Below, piece after piece: positions 44,806 to 55,732 of a stretch of DNA of 64,000 bases. Position 1 is the first letter of the stretch, and each line of letters begins with the position of its first letter. Source of the DNA: Arabidopsis thaliana (lineage: Eukaryota > Streptophyta > Magnoliopsida > Brassicales > Brassicaceae); contig NC_003070.9 of assembly GCF_000001735.4 (NCBI RefSeq), positions 5,022,001 through 5,086,000 on the forward strand, written 5' to 3'. The position numbers and the translations under genes are program-made. The notes beneath the pieces are model-generated. The model saw only the letters and a list, made by a program, of their open reading frames with translations. It was not told the DNA's origin and ran no database searches.

Positions 44806-46466
44806 TCATATCGACTCAGTTCGAGCTAATCGGCTCCTGCTCCGATGCTTCCCACGACGGTGGCCGTGAGGAATCCCACCGAACGTGACCGGATCATAGA
44901 CCCTGAGACGCTTAGCCTCAGCCGGATTCACAACACACTCCGACAAAACCACCTTGTACCTCATATGATCGTAACAATACGAATAAGTCATGTGTTTCTG
45001 TCGGAAAATCTCCATCTTGTTCCTCTGAGACTCCGTTATCTCCGATGCTAGCCGGAGATTCTGAACCGCTTCATCTTTGCAGCTCGGAAACTTCTCGGTG
45101 GGGTCAACGGCGCAGCCGTGGAGGATCAGATCAGTGAATTGAGAGACGTAAGGGGCATATTTGTAATTTACACCGTACTTGCCTCCATCAGTCGCCCATT
45201 TGGAACCATCCCATATGGTTGAATATAAAGACATTGGCTTCGCCGGGAAGTCACCGCCCATCGACGCCGTACGTTTGACTTCTCTGATCGGAACATTGTC
45301 TACATAAAATCTGCAATAAATGCAAAAAACATTACTTGAATGTTATCAGTTTTGGTAGAAATTCCAGCTTTTAGTGAACTGGAGTTTAGATTATTTCTTT
45401 CAAAATTCTCTGTTTGGGTCTCTGTTATAGATCAAATAACTTTCCAAAACAAGAAACTAAAGCGACCATCTTTACATATAAAATTAAATTCAAGTCACCA
45501 TCTCGCAAAAACCCAACTTTCCTTAAATAGAAATATCAAGTAACGGCTAAAGATTCTCCATCCCGAAGAGCCAAGAACATCAAAAGACTCATAAAGCCTA
45601 ATCTAAGGGATTTAATTAGCCATCTAAATCCTCTGTTTTTTTAATCCAACTACTGCGAATACCTAGTTAAGTTTCAAAGTCATGAGGAGCTTTGGGAGAT
45701 TGTTAAACTATCAACTATGTATAGTTAAATTAAGAGGATGATTAAGAATCTAATTAAGATGGGTTTTTTTTTTTAACTTACATGATGTGAGATAGAGACC
45801 AAAGGATACTGTATTGATGGAAATCCTCTGTTGGATCAAACCAAAGATTGTATCTTTCTTCTCTGCCCAAGTGTGTGCTTCCATTACCGTATATATTGGT
45901 CTGAATCCTCCATTCTCTGCCTCTAATATTCCCCAAAAACTCAAAATCAATCTCGTCATGATTCTTCTCATATAAGTCCCCATTTGATAACTGAGAAGAA
46001 CATAAAAAAGTTTCAAGATTTGTGCTTTCTAAAATCAGTGGAAGAAAAAAACAATTTTCATGAGAAATCTAAGAGATTAGAGATTGTTGCTTACATAAAA
46101 GGCGATAACAACTCCTGCAGAGTAATCTGCTGGCAATTTGATAGAGGAACTGAAGAAGCCATGCAAGTAAATATCATTTGAGACAAATCCAGAACCTGTA
46201 AACATCATTTAAGAAGAATACTATGTTAATAACAATTAAAGAAACAGAAACGGAACATACTCAGAGGAACAAGAACACAAACCGGTTCTTTCATCAAGCG
46301 TTAACCGGACAGATTTTCCATCTCTGTGAACAATAAGATTCTGGTCACCAAAGAGCTGTGTGTAACCTTCGTCGAACTGTATAAGAGGAAGCTTTTGTAG
46401 AGCAAATCCAGAAACCAAACTGGTGAAGAGTGACATGAAAACTAAAAATCGAGTTATAAAACCCAT
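44806..46466 (-). CDS. XTH28: Xyloglucan endotransglucosylase/hydrolase
   Basis: Four exons (46466-46283, 46195-46095, 45990-45782, 45310-44806) give 332 aa. Residues 1-21 are a signal peptide (FLVFMSLFTSLVSGFA). The GH16 catalytic motif HDEIDFEFLG is intact at 106-115, with nucleophile and acid/base Glu present. WSLSHI/FYVDNVPIRE and the C-terminal XET domain with its Cys pairs (HGCAVDP..FPSC; YCYDHMRY; SECVVNP) follow. A His/Arg-rich tail (GHRRGKHRSRSRLARTE) is characteristic of the longer group III members XTH27/28. The enzyme cuts and religates xyloglucan in the wall and acts in the apoplast. XTH28 is known for stamen filament elongation. A (GA)n tract lies at 46580-46603, just upstream of the ATG. 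Confidence 0.95.
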
Positions 46467-46579
46467 TTTTTGTTATGAATGAAAAACGTTTCTGTGTATA
46501 AGAGTATTATGAGGACGAAAAGAGAAGAGACTTAAATGGATAAATAGCGTCTTGAGGACGAGTTTTGGAGCTGTATTGA

Positions 46580-46603
46580 AAGAGAGAGAGAGAGAGAGAG
46601 AGG
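46580..46603. repeat. GA microsatellite upstream of XTH28
   Basis: An (AG)n tract about 115 bases upstream of the XTH28 start codon, probably in or near the leader. It is a candidate GAGA-factor site. Confidence 0.9.
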
Positions 46604-46784
46604 ATAGTGAAAGAAATAGTATGAGTATGAATATGAGGCAGAGTACTTCTGGCTATGGTTGGTTTATACTTTTAATCTTCATAAATATGTCAGTTTGTTT
46701 TTTCCATAATTACTTTTATTTATTTATTGCATTGGACCAGTAAAAGATCAAAAGGCTATGCTGTAACTTTTTTTTCAAGAGATT

Positions 46785-46921
46785 CTAATTTGCAATTAGA
46801 CTGATGGAATCTTAAACTAGGATTATTATTCTATTTTACATGTTTTAAAGATATACTAATTTGCAATTAGACTGATGGAATATCTTAAACTTGGATTCTT
46901 TTTCCATTTTACATGTTTTAA
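46785..46921. repeat. 71-bp tandem duplication
   Basis: CTAATTTGCAATTAGACTGATGGAAT...TTACATGTTTTAAA occurs at 46785 and again at 46856 with a few substitutions and small indels. It is a simple local duplication containing the palindromic core CTAATTTGCAATTAG. Confidence 0.85.
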
Positions 46922-48588
46922 AAGAAAACCATGGCATATCGACTGATAGCTAAGGTTATTACAATTTTGTTAGCATATACTACAAAATTTACCGCATTGA
47001 AGGATCAGATCTTTTTTTTTTTTTTCTACTAAGGATCAGATCTTTATTAGTGGGAAAAGGGGTCCTTTTATATTTGGACGATCAGATCTTTTTTTTTCTT
47101 AAAGATATTAAAGACAGGGGAGAAAAAAACAAGAGTAGCAATAAAGCATAGGGTGCTTTGCTGCTTACACATGTGTCCCGACAAATAGTCACAGGTAGAG
47201 TCACTAACACTACAATCTTTTTTCTTTTCAGACAAAAAGAAAAAAAAACTACTATCTATACAGATATAAGTTTACAAGCTCTTTAAAACAAAATAAGTTT
47301 CAATCATTGTAACATTTCATGTAGGGATTTTTAAAAAAATTGATTCAAATCCGTTTGAAATTGTAAAAGGAAAAAAGAAAAAAAAAATCTTATCAATTGA
47401 AGTATTCTTATAAAAGAATCATAAAACAAAATTGTTTTAGCTGATCAAAATACATATCTAAATCGAAGAAATTTATTTACATATGCAAGTGTGGATAGAT
47501 ATGGTGAGTTGGGGACACACGGGTACATTTTAAGAAAAAGTGAAATCATTGAGTATGAAAAACAACAACAAGTTGTGTCGAAGCTTTATATGTAGAGGAA
47601 ATATTAAAATAAAATTAAAAAAGAAAATAAAAGTGATGTAGCCGTTACCTGCTCCATTTGCCGTGACATTTTGATGATACATTTCTCAAATCTTATTGTC
47701 ATCAAGTGATCATAAATCATAATTCAGGGATTTGCCTTTACTAAACAAATGACCCGCGATAAAACTAGATTCACGTGCAGAAGAAACCCATCACCAACAA
47801 AGATTTAAACGTTGCTCCGACACGTGAGGCGGTGAGGGTAGCATCATCGAACGAGTGGTTAGGACTTAGGCTGTAACGTTTGACACCACGTAGATGTGTC
47901 AATGAATGCCCGATAGGTGCCGGCCAGTTGACAAAACGGAGTCGTAACTCGTAACGTTAATGACTTAATGTAATGCAACTTTAATAAAGTAACTATGAAC
48001 ACCTAATCCCTGCAAAAGCTACAACAAGTGAGTCGGTGAACTGGAGGTATTTAAAGCATATATATTCATGATTTTACAATTTCGTACTATTTAACGTAGC
48101 ATGAAGACTCTTTTATTTTTCGTTGAAATATCATGAAATTTTGTCTGTAGTCTGTCAGGACAATTACTGCACAAAATATCATTAATGGATTCATATTAAA
48201 AATTTAGGTTATTCAATCAAAATTCACGAGCTTATTCTTGTCTCTTGGTAAGACTTAAGAGCGTCTCAAGTCTCAACATTCCATAAGATTCTCTGAGCAA
48301 TGTCTCGTACAGTTGCTTGTTTAATATTTAGGCATAAATCATATCTATATATTACTCTTAACTTAAGCCGACATATTAACTTGATTATCAGGGATTATTA
48401 ACAATTAGTTGTCACAGTCCCAACTAAAACTTTGATGTAAGAGACCCGATTAAGTGATTAAATAAAAAGATCCTCCAAACTCTTACTAAAAAAAAAAAAA
48501 AAAAAAAAAAGAGTAACTTTGTATGAACTATGAATGATACATATCATACATTACATGAATTTGACTACTTTTGTGAATGGCCTGTGAG

Positions 48589-48775
48589 TGCTGACGTATA
48601 CACTTTTGTCCACGTCAGCATCAAGTAGCCGGTGGACCTCTCTCGATGGTGCCCACTGGTAAGTAATGTCACTGAAACGGATAAATTATTTCTGCAGCGC
48701 AATTAACGGCAATATTGACGCCGTTAATACCCTTTGTGGACGAATACCACTGTCTGTCAGGTAAGTAGGTCCACA
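48589..48775. repeat. Cluster of perfect short inverted repeats
   Basis: Three inverted pairs sit within 190 bases. TGCTGACGT (48589) pairs with ACGTCAGCA (48612) over a 14-base loop. ATTAACGGC (48702) pairs with GCCGTTAAT (48720) over a 9-base loop. GTGGACC (about 48633) pairs with GGTCCAC (about 48768), enclosing the second hairpin. The first pair contains two TGACGT bZIP (TGA-type) cores. The stretch is more GC-rich than its surroundings. Confidence 0.8.
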
Positions 48776-51073
48776 TCAATTCACGCGTCACATAAACAAA
48801 GCAATTTACATTATCATTGTTGTGTATAGATTTGGTAACGAAAACAAAATAAACATTTGTTTCTTATTGTTTTTTGTTAGAAAAGTTAAAAATGATAATA
48901 ATTTGGGAACTCACAACAACGGTCATCGTCCCAACAAGTCTGCTGGGAGCAAATTAGCGAAGAAAAAGAGTTTTCTGCTAACGTGTGCGTCGTTTGATCT
49001 GAGCTCATGGAATCTAATGGAAGATCCCAATGTGGAATATTCATTCACGTGAGATTTTTTTTTTGTTTGCATCAAATCTCACGTTGGCCAATCGCAGCCG
49101 TTCATTTCTTCATGGGGATTTTCCTCCCATGCATGTGGGTACTTTTTTAAGTTTTTGCTGGATCCAACGGCTACGATCCGAAATTTGGCTATGTGCAATT
49201 AAGCCAAATAAAAGAACTCGGGTTAACAAGTCTAATTAGTAATTAGCTTTAACTATCCTAGCAATGAAAGGCGTTGGGAGATTCAAAGGTAAACTAGTGT
49301 CTAGTGATATGATAATTGTATTTGTAAGCTACAAAGGCCATGCGATTACGTACCGTTTTTTGAAAAAAAGTACCGTCGGAAACAACTATGGAATGGGCCT
49401 TCATTTTCAAAGCCTGATACATAGTGATATGTAATAATAAGAAAACTATATCCAAAAATTGCCATGTCACCGTACATCAACTCATATGCCATCCCTCTAA
49501 ATATTTGATTGTACTAAAACTCAGAATAATTGACGATAATATAGGTTATTTCATATATTTATTATATTTGAATGATCGAATTCATTTGAAAAACTATCAA
49601 AATACAATTTCTTGATCAGATTATTCAAAGAGTTTCTATACTTTTGGGTCAATTTTAGATGTATCACATAAATATTTAGATTAGAGTCAACGAGGATAAT
49701 TATACTAATACTGTTGAATTGTTCAAAGTTTCAGTTTGATAATATTGTGGTCAAGATAGTTGACCATTAATTGACATTGTATTAGTCAAAAGACATAACA
49801 AACAAATTCTCGGTCTATTGACCAAAAAATTTCCAAGTTTGAGAAAATCTGATATTTATATAGGAGCGAGCCATGCAGCGAATCTTAGTTTAACTCTACT
49901 TTGAAAAATACCATGGAAAAAATTAAAGACCTAATAAGCATAAGCCTGTGATTTATCCACTTTGTTGGTGGTATATAAGGTACGTAACATAGAATCAGCC
50001 TCCATCTTCCTTTGATATAAGAAAATCTATATAAACCAAAACTAATACTCGGTTAGCTCAGCAAGTACAATTTATTTATGATATTTCTTGTGTATCCAAT
50101 CCTTAATTAGTGTAATTAGTTAGTATAATCATTTTTATTGTATAACATAAAAAACGATTACATAGTTTGGTTGCGGATACCTTCCTTGCCTCTCACCCTA
50201 GTCTAATCCATCTTTATATTTTGCAAAAGTTATAAACTATTATTCAGCCGCTCTTTATGTTAAAGCGATCACCAGCCTTGTTTCTTACATCTTTAACTCT
50301 GCCCTACCTCTCAAAATTTAAGAATAAACATAACATCTTTGGACGACGTATAGTAATGGAGTTATATGTTTGATCTATTCGTACGTGTTTGTTCTCCCTC
50401 TTTATTCAACATAAAGATAAATAATTTCTTACATCAAATAATTAAGATTGCAATTCTAGAAAAAGGCAATAGAAGGTAGGGCCAAAGTGAGTTAGATATA
50501 TGAGATTAGAATCAAACGTACAAAAAATTCCAAAACATTGAAAGTTCAAACCCTTACACATTAGCTGTCTTCGTTATAGAAGCCTCTTCATTTTTATTCC
50601 AAACCCTTACACGTAAGCTATTAATTCGTTCACCAATATCTTAAATCACTAATTATAAAGTACGTAGTAGGAAAAAATACCAAATTTTATAATTTTCCAC
50701 CAATTCTTAAAAATATTTTATTCCCTTCAGAAAAACAATAAACCATCGCTTTGGATACTTCAACATTTTAAAACGTCATTTTTTGGGGGAAAATAGCGAC
50801 AAATTTTACATTAACAAAAACATATAAAAATGGCACATTTCAATTTTGTGCAGGGCATTCGAAAATTCGAAATTGCGAAGTTTAAAGATTCTAAACCACA
50901 GTTTTTTCCGGATTGTGGTCGAATCAACCTTTCGGGTTAGATCAATTTTAACAGCATTGGTTAGAGGTATATACTATTAATTAGACATCTGGCGTACATA
51001 TACGTACTTACGTGTGATTCTAAGTTTCCATTTATATATTGTTTGTGTTGTTTTCACAAAATAATCACTTTAG

Positions 51074-51080
51074 TATAAAT
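51074..51080 (+). promoter_or_regulatory. Putative TATA box of cytochrome b561 gene
   Basis: TATAAAT lies 170 bases upstream of the start codon, followed by a leader with a CT repeat (51166-51182). Confidence 0.5.
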
Positions 51081-51243
51081 AACCCTTTTAGATATCATCC
51101 TTACCCGACAGAACAGGTGATACTCAATCTAGCACATTCTCTTCTCTTTTGTTCTCTGTATCGCGCTCTCTCTCTCTCTCTTCATTGATTGAGTCATCAT
51201 CTTCTTGGACAAGAAGTGGTCCGAACCAAAACCAAGCCAGAGA

Positions 51244-52568
51244 ATGAATCTCTCAGGGGATCGAACAACTCTAAAGCGTCACTCGTCGCTTTCAACACTT
51301 GTGGCTCATTTCTTTGGCATCTTAGCTGTTGTTCTGATGCTAATTTGGCTTCTCCACTACCGTGAAGGCATCGAGTATGGCTCCGACAACCCCCTTAAGG
51401 TTTTAAATGTAAGTTTTTATTTTATACACTTTCTATATGTTAGTATGTATACATGTGAACAAATTAAAAAAAAAAAAAACTATACACGTGAACCTTTGAT
51501 CTAAAAATGTATGTATACATGCATGAAATAATTAAATCCTTTACCTATTAACTGTAATGAATATCTTTTGCTAATTAATTATATAGGTGCACCCATTTCT
51601 CATGTACTGTGGATTTCTCTTCCTCGTGGGCCAAGGTAATTTCTTGACGATCTAAGAAAATAACAATTAAAAAACTTCCCGAATAGAGATTAATTTTGCA
51701 TACGGTTGATTCGAGTATAGAACCAGTTAAGTTTAGTTGAAATTTGCCCCCAAATTATATAGCCCGTTCAAATTCGTTAGAACTCGTCCATATACTGAAA
51801 TGTGTTTTCTTTTGGCATAGTGTTATTCATAGAATAATTTTGCTATCGATATATTGATTTTTTCCCCTCGAATTAATAAATCTGGACACACGTGATTTTC
51901 TGCAGAACAAAAGTTACATTCGTGATTTTGCATGTGTGTGTTTTTTAAATGTTTTTGACAATGATTGGTTGATTATGGGATGAAGCAATGATGACTTACA
52001 AAACGGCGTACGCGTCGCACCAAGTTCAGAAAATGGTTCACGGTGGGCTTCACTTAATAGGCTTAGTTCTAGGTATTGTCGGAATCTGCGCCGCCTTTAG
52101 ATTCCACGACAAAGTAAACCTAAAAGACATGGTCTCTCTTCACTCCTGGATCGGTCTCACCACTTTCATCCTCCTCGGCGTCCAGGTTATTAAACTACTA
52201 TACTTCATAAATACTACTTTAACGTTACCTAAACTTTCATAAAAATGGAAAAAAAAACTTGCATAAAAATAACTGAACCTTATGGTGCTTGCGTATAAAT
52301 TTCACAGTGGCTATTCGGTGCGTTCACATTCTTAGCGCCGCAATCATCGTCGGGAACAAGGACGAGGATGATGCCGTGGCACGTCTTAGGTGGTCGGGCT
52401 CTACTTTATATGGGTATTGTCGCAGCACTGACCGGACTCATGCAGAGAGCTACGATGCTTGGTCAGAGCACAAACGCTGAGTCACGTCTAATTAACTTCC
52501 TCGGGTTAGCCATTCTACTCTTTGGCGTTTCCGTCGACTTCTCCGTCGCCCTTGGCCGTTACAACTGA
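51244..52568 (+). CDS. Cytochrome b561, transmembrane ascorbate ferrireductase type
   Basis: Four exons (51244-51408, 51587-51635, 51986-52185, 52308-52568) give 224 aa (AT1G14730 by position). Six transmembrane helices are expected. The four haem-b His residues are visible: His57 (VHPFLMYCG) with His124 (LHSWIGL), and His90 (VHGGLHLIG) with His163 (PWHVLGG). They form one haem site on each membrane face. The family moves electrons from cytosolic ascorbate across the membrane to monodehydroascorbate or Fe(III). Upstream in-frame codons lack an ATG, so 51244 is the only sensible start. The basic N-terminus (TTLKRHSS) before helix 1 suggests a cytosolic N-terminus. Membrane location (tonoplast or other) cannot be read from the sequence. 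I believe it is one of four plant ascorbate ferrireductase paralogues. Confidence 0.92.
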
Positions 52569-53449
52569 CCGGAGTACTATATTAGTCTCACCTTTAAATC
52601 TTGCTTTATTATTTTATAATTCTACGAATTCTTGTTTGTTTGTTTGCGTGTGTAGATGTAATTCGTGTGATATCTAATTGATCACGAGAGTGATTATTTG
52701 ATATTTAAATTTAATTTTGGATATTATTTATCTTCTTTTGTGTTTGATCTTTGATGCTTACTTAAAGTCTTAAAGTGATAATTTGCATATGTTAATTGTA
52801 GTGGTAAATTTACAGGTCAGAAAGCAACTTAAACGGTCCAGAAAATTACATTTAAATCCCATTCACTTAGCTTTATACTCTTTCTCAGTATAATATTTTT
52901 AATGTTTTTGTGGTATTATTTAACAGGAAAGATGTTTTGAGTGGTATATATTTTGGTGAAATAGAACTGTATAAGTGAATATTTTTTTGCAAAAAAGAAT
53001 GATAAACTTTGTTTATATGTGTGGCTATATTTATCTGAAACTTATAAGTTTGGACTTAAAATAAAGTCTACAAATAGTCACTTAATGAGTAATGAGAAAT
53101 ATTTAAGTTATCTAAAAACTAAATTTTCTATCCAAATTTAAATTCTTATCTACTAGTTGTACTTTCATTTTCATATTCTTTTTTATGATTAACCTTTAAA
53201 ACCAAAATATGTACGGCAGTACAAATGATTTACTTTATACAAAATACATGTATTATATAATCATATAAAATATATATAGTTATAAATATAATCAAAAACG
53301 GAAGTTATAGATTAAAAAAAAGATTTAGAAGACAATTTCCAGAGAAACATATAAAACACTTATCACTAATTTTGTATTTCCCACAAAACGAAACAAGGAG
53401 CAGAGTGCAGAGAAATGGATAATTGAAAGGCTCTGTTTTTCGGATTCCT
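52569..53449. other. Convergent intergenic region cytochrome b561 / TTA1
   Basis: Tail-to-tail spacer with the 3' untranslated regions of both genes. Nothing else recognised. Confidence 0.5.
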
Positions 53450-55732
53450 TCATACCAATTGTTGTCTTGTAACTTCCATTCTCTTCAACAATCCAGCAAT
53501 CTCAGCCTCCATTCTCAGCTTCATGTTCCTGTAATCGCAGTGCGAATTCTCAAGCTTCTTGAGCTCCTCCAGCTTATTCCTCCTTCTCTCCTCCGTCTCC
53601 TGCAGACACAGACGCGCTAGTTTCTCTGTGTACTCCTCCTCCATCTTCTCCGTCTTCATTTCTATCATTCTCTTGAAACTCTCTGCCTCTATTCTGGCCT
53701 CGTCTGCTTTCTTCTGGAACATTCTTGTTTCAGCCTCCTTGATTCTCACCATGCTCTCTAAACTATCAAAACTGTTCATCATTGCATCTGTTAACGCAAA
53801 GCTCTTCTTCTTTTGATCCTTTGATGTTGAAGGCGTCACAGATGCCTCGTCTTTTCTGTAGCTCGTTTCCGCTGCAACGGTTAGCTCTCTCGGTGGGTCG
53901 GGAATTTCTGGTATTGACTCAGCATCTGCAAGAAATTGTGATAAGAGAAGGATATAATCAAACTTCAATCTATAGAATCTTATACAAGTAGAAATTAGGA
54001 ACTTACAGTTGAAGAACTGAATGATGAAGTTAGAAGCATCAAGAGGGGAAATCTGTTTACTCTCTAGCTTCTTAACCATTTCATTGGCTTTAAGATGCAA
54101 TGCTTTGCCTTTTGCATCATCACTTCCTCGGAAAACCTTTCTAACACAATCAAGCTCCTTGATCAAAGTCTCAAGTCCCCAATTCTTAGCGCAACACACA
54201 AAAACATCCTTAACGAATCCAAACATCTCTGACTTATGAGCACATCCAATGCAATGAAACATCATCTCAGTAGTACCTCTCTGACCTTTCAAACTATGTC
54301 CCGGTTTGATCAAATTCTTCTGAATCCCACAAGCAGCATGACACCAATGCGAACACACATCACAACCAACCCAACTACAAGTATTGCTAGCTGAATCAAA
54401 TCTCAAACAAACAGGACACATACAAGAGCTACAAAAGCCTTTGTTGTTGGAACAGATCTTGCATTCACAATCATCAACAGGCAAGAGACTCTTACAATTC
54501 ACATTCCTACATCTCAAGAAGAGAAAGATCTCTACCAATTCGTTCATAGGGATTCTGATCTTACCAGAGAGGAAATACTTAAGCCCTGTTCTTACAGCTA
54601 CCAAGATATCAAGCTGATCTTTAACACATTTCGATAACGTCTCCTTACTAAGATCAGACCTTTTATCAATCTGGTTCTGAAGATTCACCAGCTTCTCCTT
54701 CTTCTCCGGTGAATCAATCAAGTTCCTTAGATACTCTTTAGCTGATTCTAGAGTTTCATCAGCCATCCCTTGAATAATCAAAGCCACAGAAGAAATCGAT
54801 TTCGAAACGATGTCGTATAACACCCTCTCCGATCTAACCGCATCGTTATCTTCCAAGTTAGCTACTTTCTTCCTCGAATCGCCGGAGATCGTGACTTCAT
54901 TCCCCGGCCGAGCCGGTAACTCCGAGGGAAAGAAAGAGTAATCAGCAGAGCTTGAAGGTTTACCGGAAACTGGATTGTTCGCGAGCGCTACGCCGCCGTC
55001 ACCGATTGGTCTGAATCGGCTATGAACAGATCCGTTGGTTCCTTCGCCGGCGCACCAGATGTGATCGTCTTTACCAACGGAGCAATCGAAATCTGTGGAG
55101 TTTCGAGTCATCGAGCAGCTAATGTTGTGAGAGAAAGGATGAGAGTAAGAGTAAGACATCGACGGCGCCGTCGCCGTGAAATCGTTTGAAAACGACGTCG
55201 TTGTTCTCTCGCTCGTCACCACTCTCGGCCTTTTCACGGCGTTTGACGCCGTTAAAGACAGAGATACATCAGGTAAAGCTAAAGAGAGATTTAGGGTTTC
55301 GATTTTGTTACTTTTCTTATCTTCTTCTTCTTCAGCTTCTTCTTCTTCTTCGTGAGCCTTACGTTTAGAAGAATTAGGATTCATTTCTCTCAAATTGAAG
55401 AAATCTCTCTCGACCCATTTATCATCGTAGCTTGAATTCTCAGAAAAGGTGACTACTTCTTTCCCCTTTTGACCAAGACTTTCAGCGAGTTTACCGGAGT
55501 TTTCACAGAGATAGCTAAGAGTGAGCTCGTTTCCTGATCTGGGTGATGATTTTGAAGAAAACCCACCATCGAGATTGTTGGACCGGACGTTGAGAAAGTC
55601 GACGCCTTTCTGATGATACTGACCGGTTTTGTCGTCTTGATGAGTTTGGTTGTTTAGATTAGAGAATCGAGGCTTTGATGTTTTGGTTCGAGAACACTCT
55701 CCATCTCCGGCGAGATCTTTCTCTCCGATCAT
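53450..55732 (-). CDS. TTA1: OBERON/TITANIA-type PHD-finger protein
   Basis: Two exons (55732-54007 and 53925-53450) give 733 aa, as remembered for TITANIA1/OBERON3 (AT1G14740). The intervening 81-bp intron (54006-53926) has GT-AG ends but no stop and a length divisible by three, so the frame reads through it. The N-terminal third is Ser/Asn-rich and disordered. The OBE-specific PHD module (about 418-498) shows CKICSNNKGFCSSCMCPVC, then CDVCSHWCHAACG and HCIGCAHKSEMFG. The last about 130 residues are a Glu/Lys coiled coil (RIKEAETRMFQKKADEARIE) used for OBE/TTA heteromers. These nuclear proteins are needed for embryonic root meristem formation and auxin-dependent patterning. A GA tract lies at 55793-55811, 60-80 bases upstream of the ATG. 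Confidence 0.95.
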   Translation of the reverse strand: MIGEKDLAGDGECSRTKTSKPRFSNLNNQTHQDDKTGQYHQKGVDFLNVRSNNLDGGFSSKSSPRSGNELTLSYLCENSGKLAESLGQKGKEVVTFSENSSYDDKWVERDFFNLREMNPNSSKRKAHEEEEEAEEEEDKKSNKIETLNLSLALPDVSLSLTASNAVKRPRVVTSERTTTSFSNDFTATAPSMSYSYSHPFSHNISCSMTRNSTDFDCSVGKDDHIWCAGEGTNGSVHSRFRPIGDGGVALANNPVSGKPSSSADYSFFPSELPARPGNEVTISGDSRKKVANLEDNDAVRSERVLYDIVSKSISSVALIIQGMADETLESAKEYLRNLIDSPEKKEKLVNLQNQIDKRSDLSKETLSKCVKDQLDILVAVRTGLKYFLSGKIRIPMNELVEIFLFLRCRNVNCKSLLPVDDCECKICSNNKGFCSSCMCPVCLRFDSASNTCSWVGCDVCSHWCHAACGIQKNLIKPGHSLKGQRGTTEMMFHCIGCAHKSEMFGFVKDVFVCCAKNWGLETLIKELDCVRKVFRGSDDAKGKALHLKANEMVKKLESKQISPLDASNFIIQFFNCKFLISTCIRFYRLKFDYILLLSQFLADAESIPEIPDPPRELTVAAETSYRKDEASVTPSTSKDQKKKSFALTDAMMNSFDSLESMVRIKEAETRMFQKKADEARIEAESFKRMIEMKTEKMEEEYTEKLARLCLQETEERRRNKLEELKKLENSHCDYRNMKLRMEAEIAGLLKRMEVTRQQLV

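Larger units (their letters stand above)
46467..51073. other. Largest intergenic gap, XTH28 / cytochrome b561 promoters
   Basis: About 4.6 kb between divergent genes with no protein gene that I can support; the frames at 48822 and 49030 look like chance. It contains a 71-bp tandem duplication (46785-46921), three GATCAGATCTTT repeats (47002, 47033, 47080), a higher-GC island with a CACGTG G-box near 47820, an A-run at about 48488, and clustered inverted repeats at 48589-48775. Regulatory DNA or an unannotated non-coding transcript is possible. Confidence 0.5.

Noticed and set aside
48822-49239. Two overlapping small frames in the XTH28/cytochrome b561 gap
   Set aside because: No domain, no codon bias, A/T-run boundaries; treated as chance.
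50050-50070. GGTTAGCTCAGCAAGTAC, resembling the D-arm/A-box of a tRNA
   Set aside because: No B-box, no acceptor or T-arm pairing found within 80 bases.
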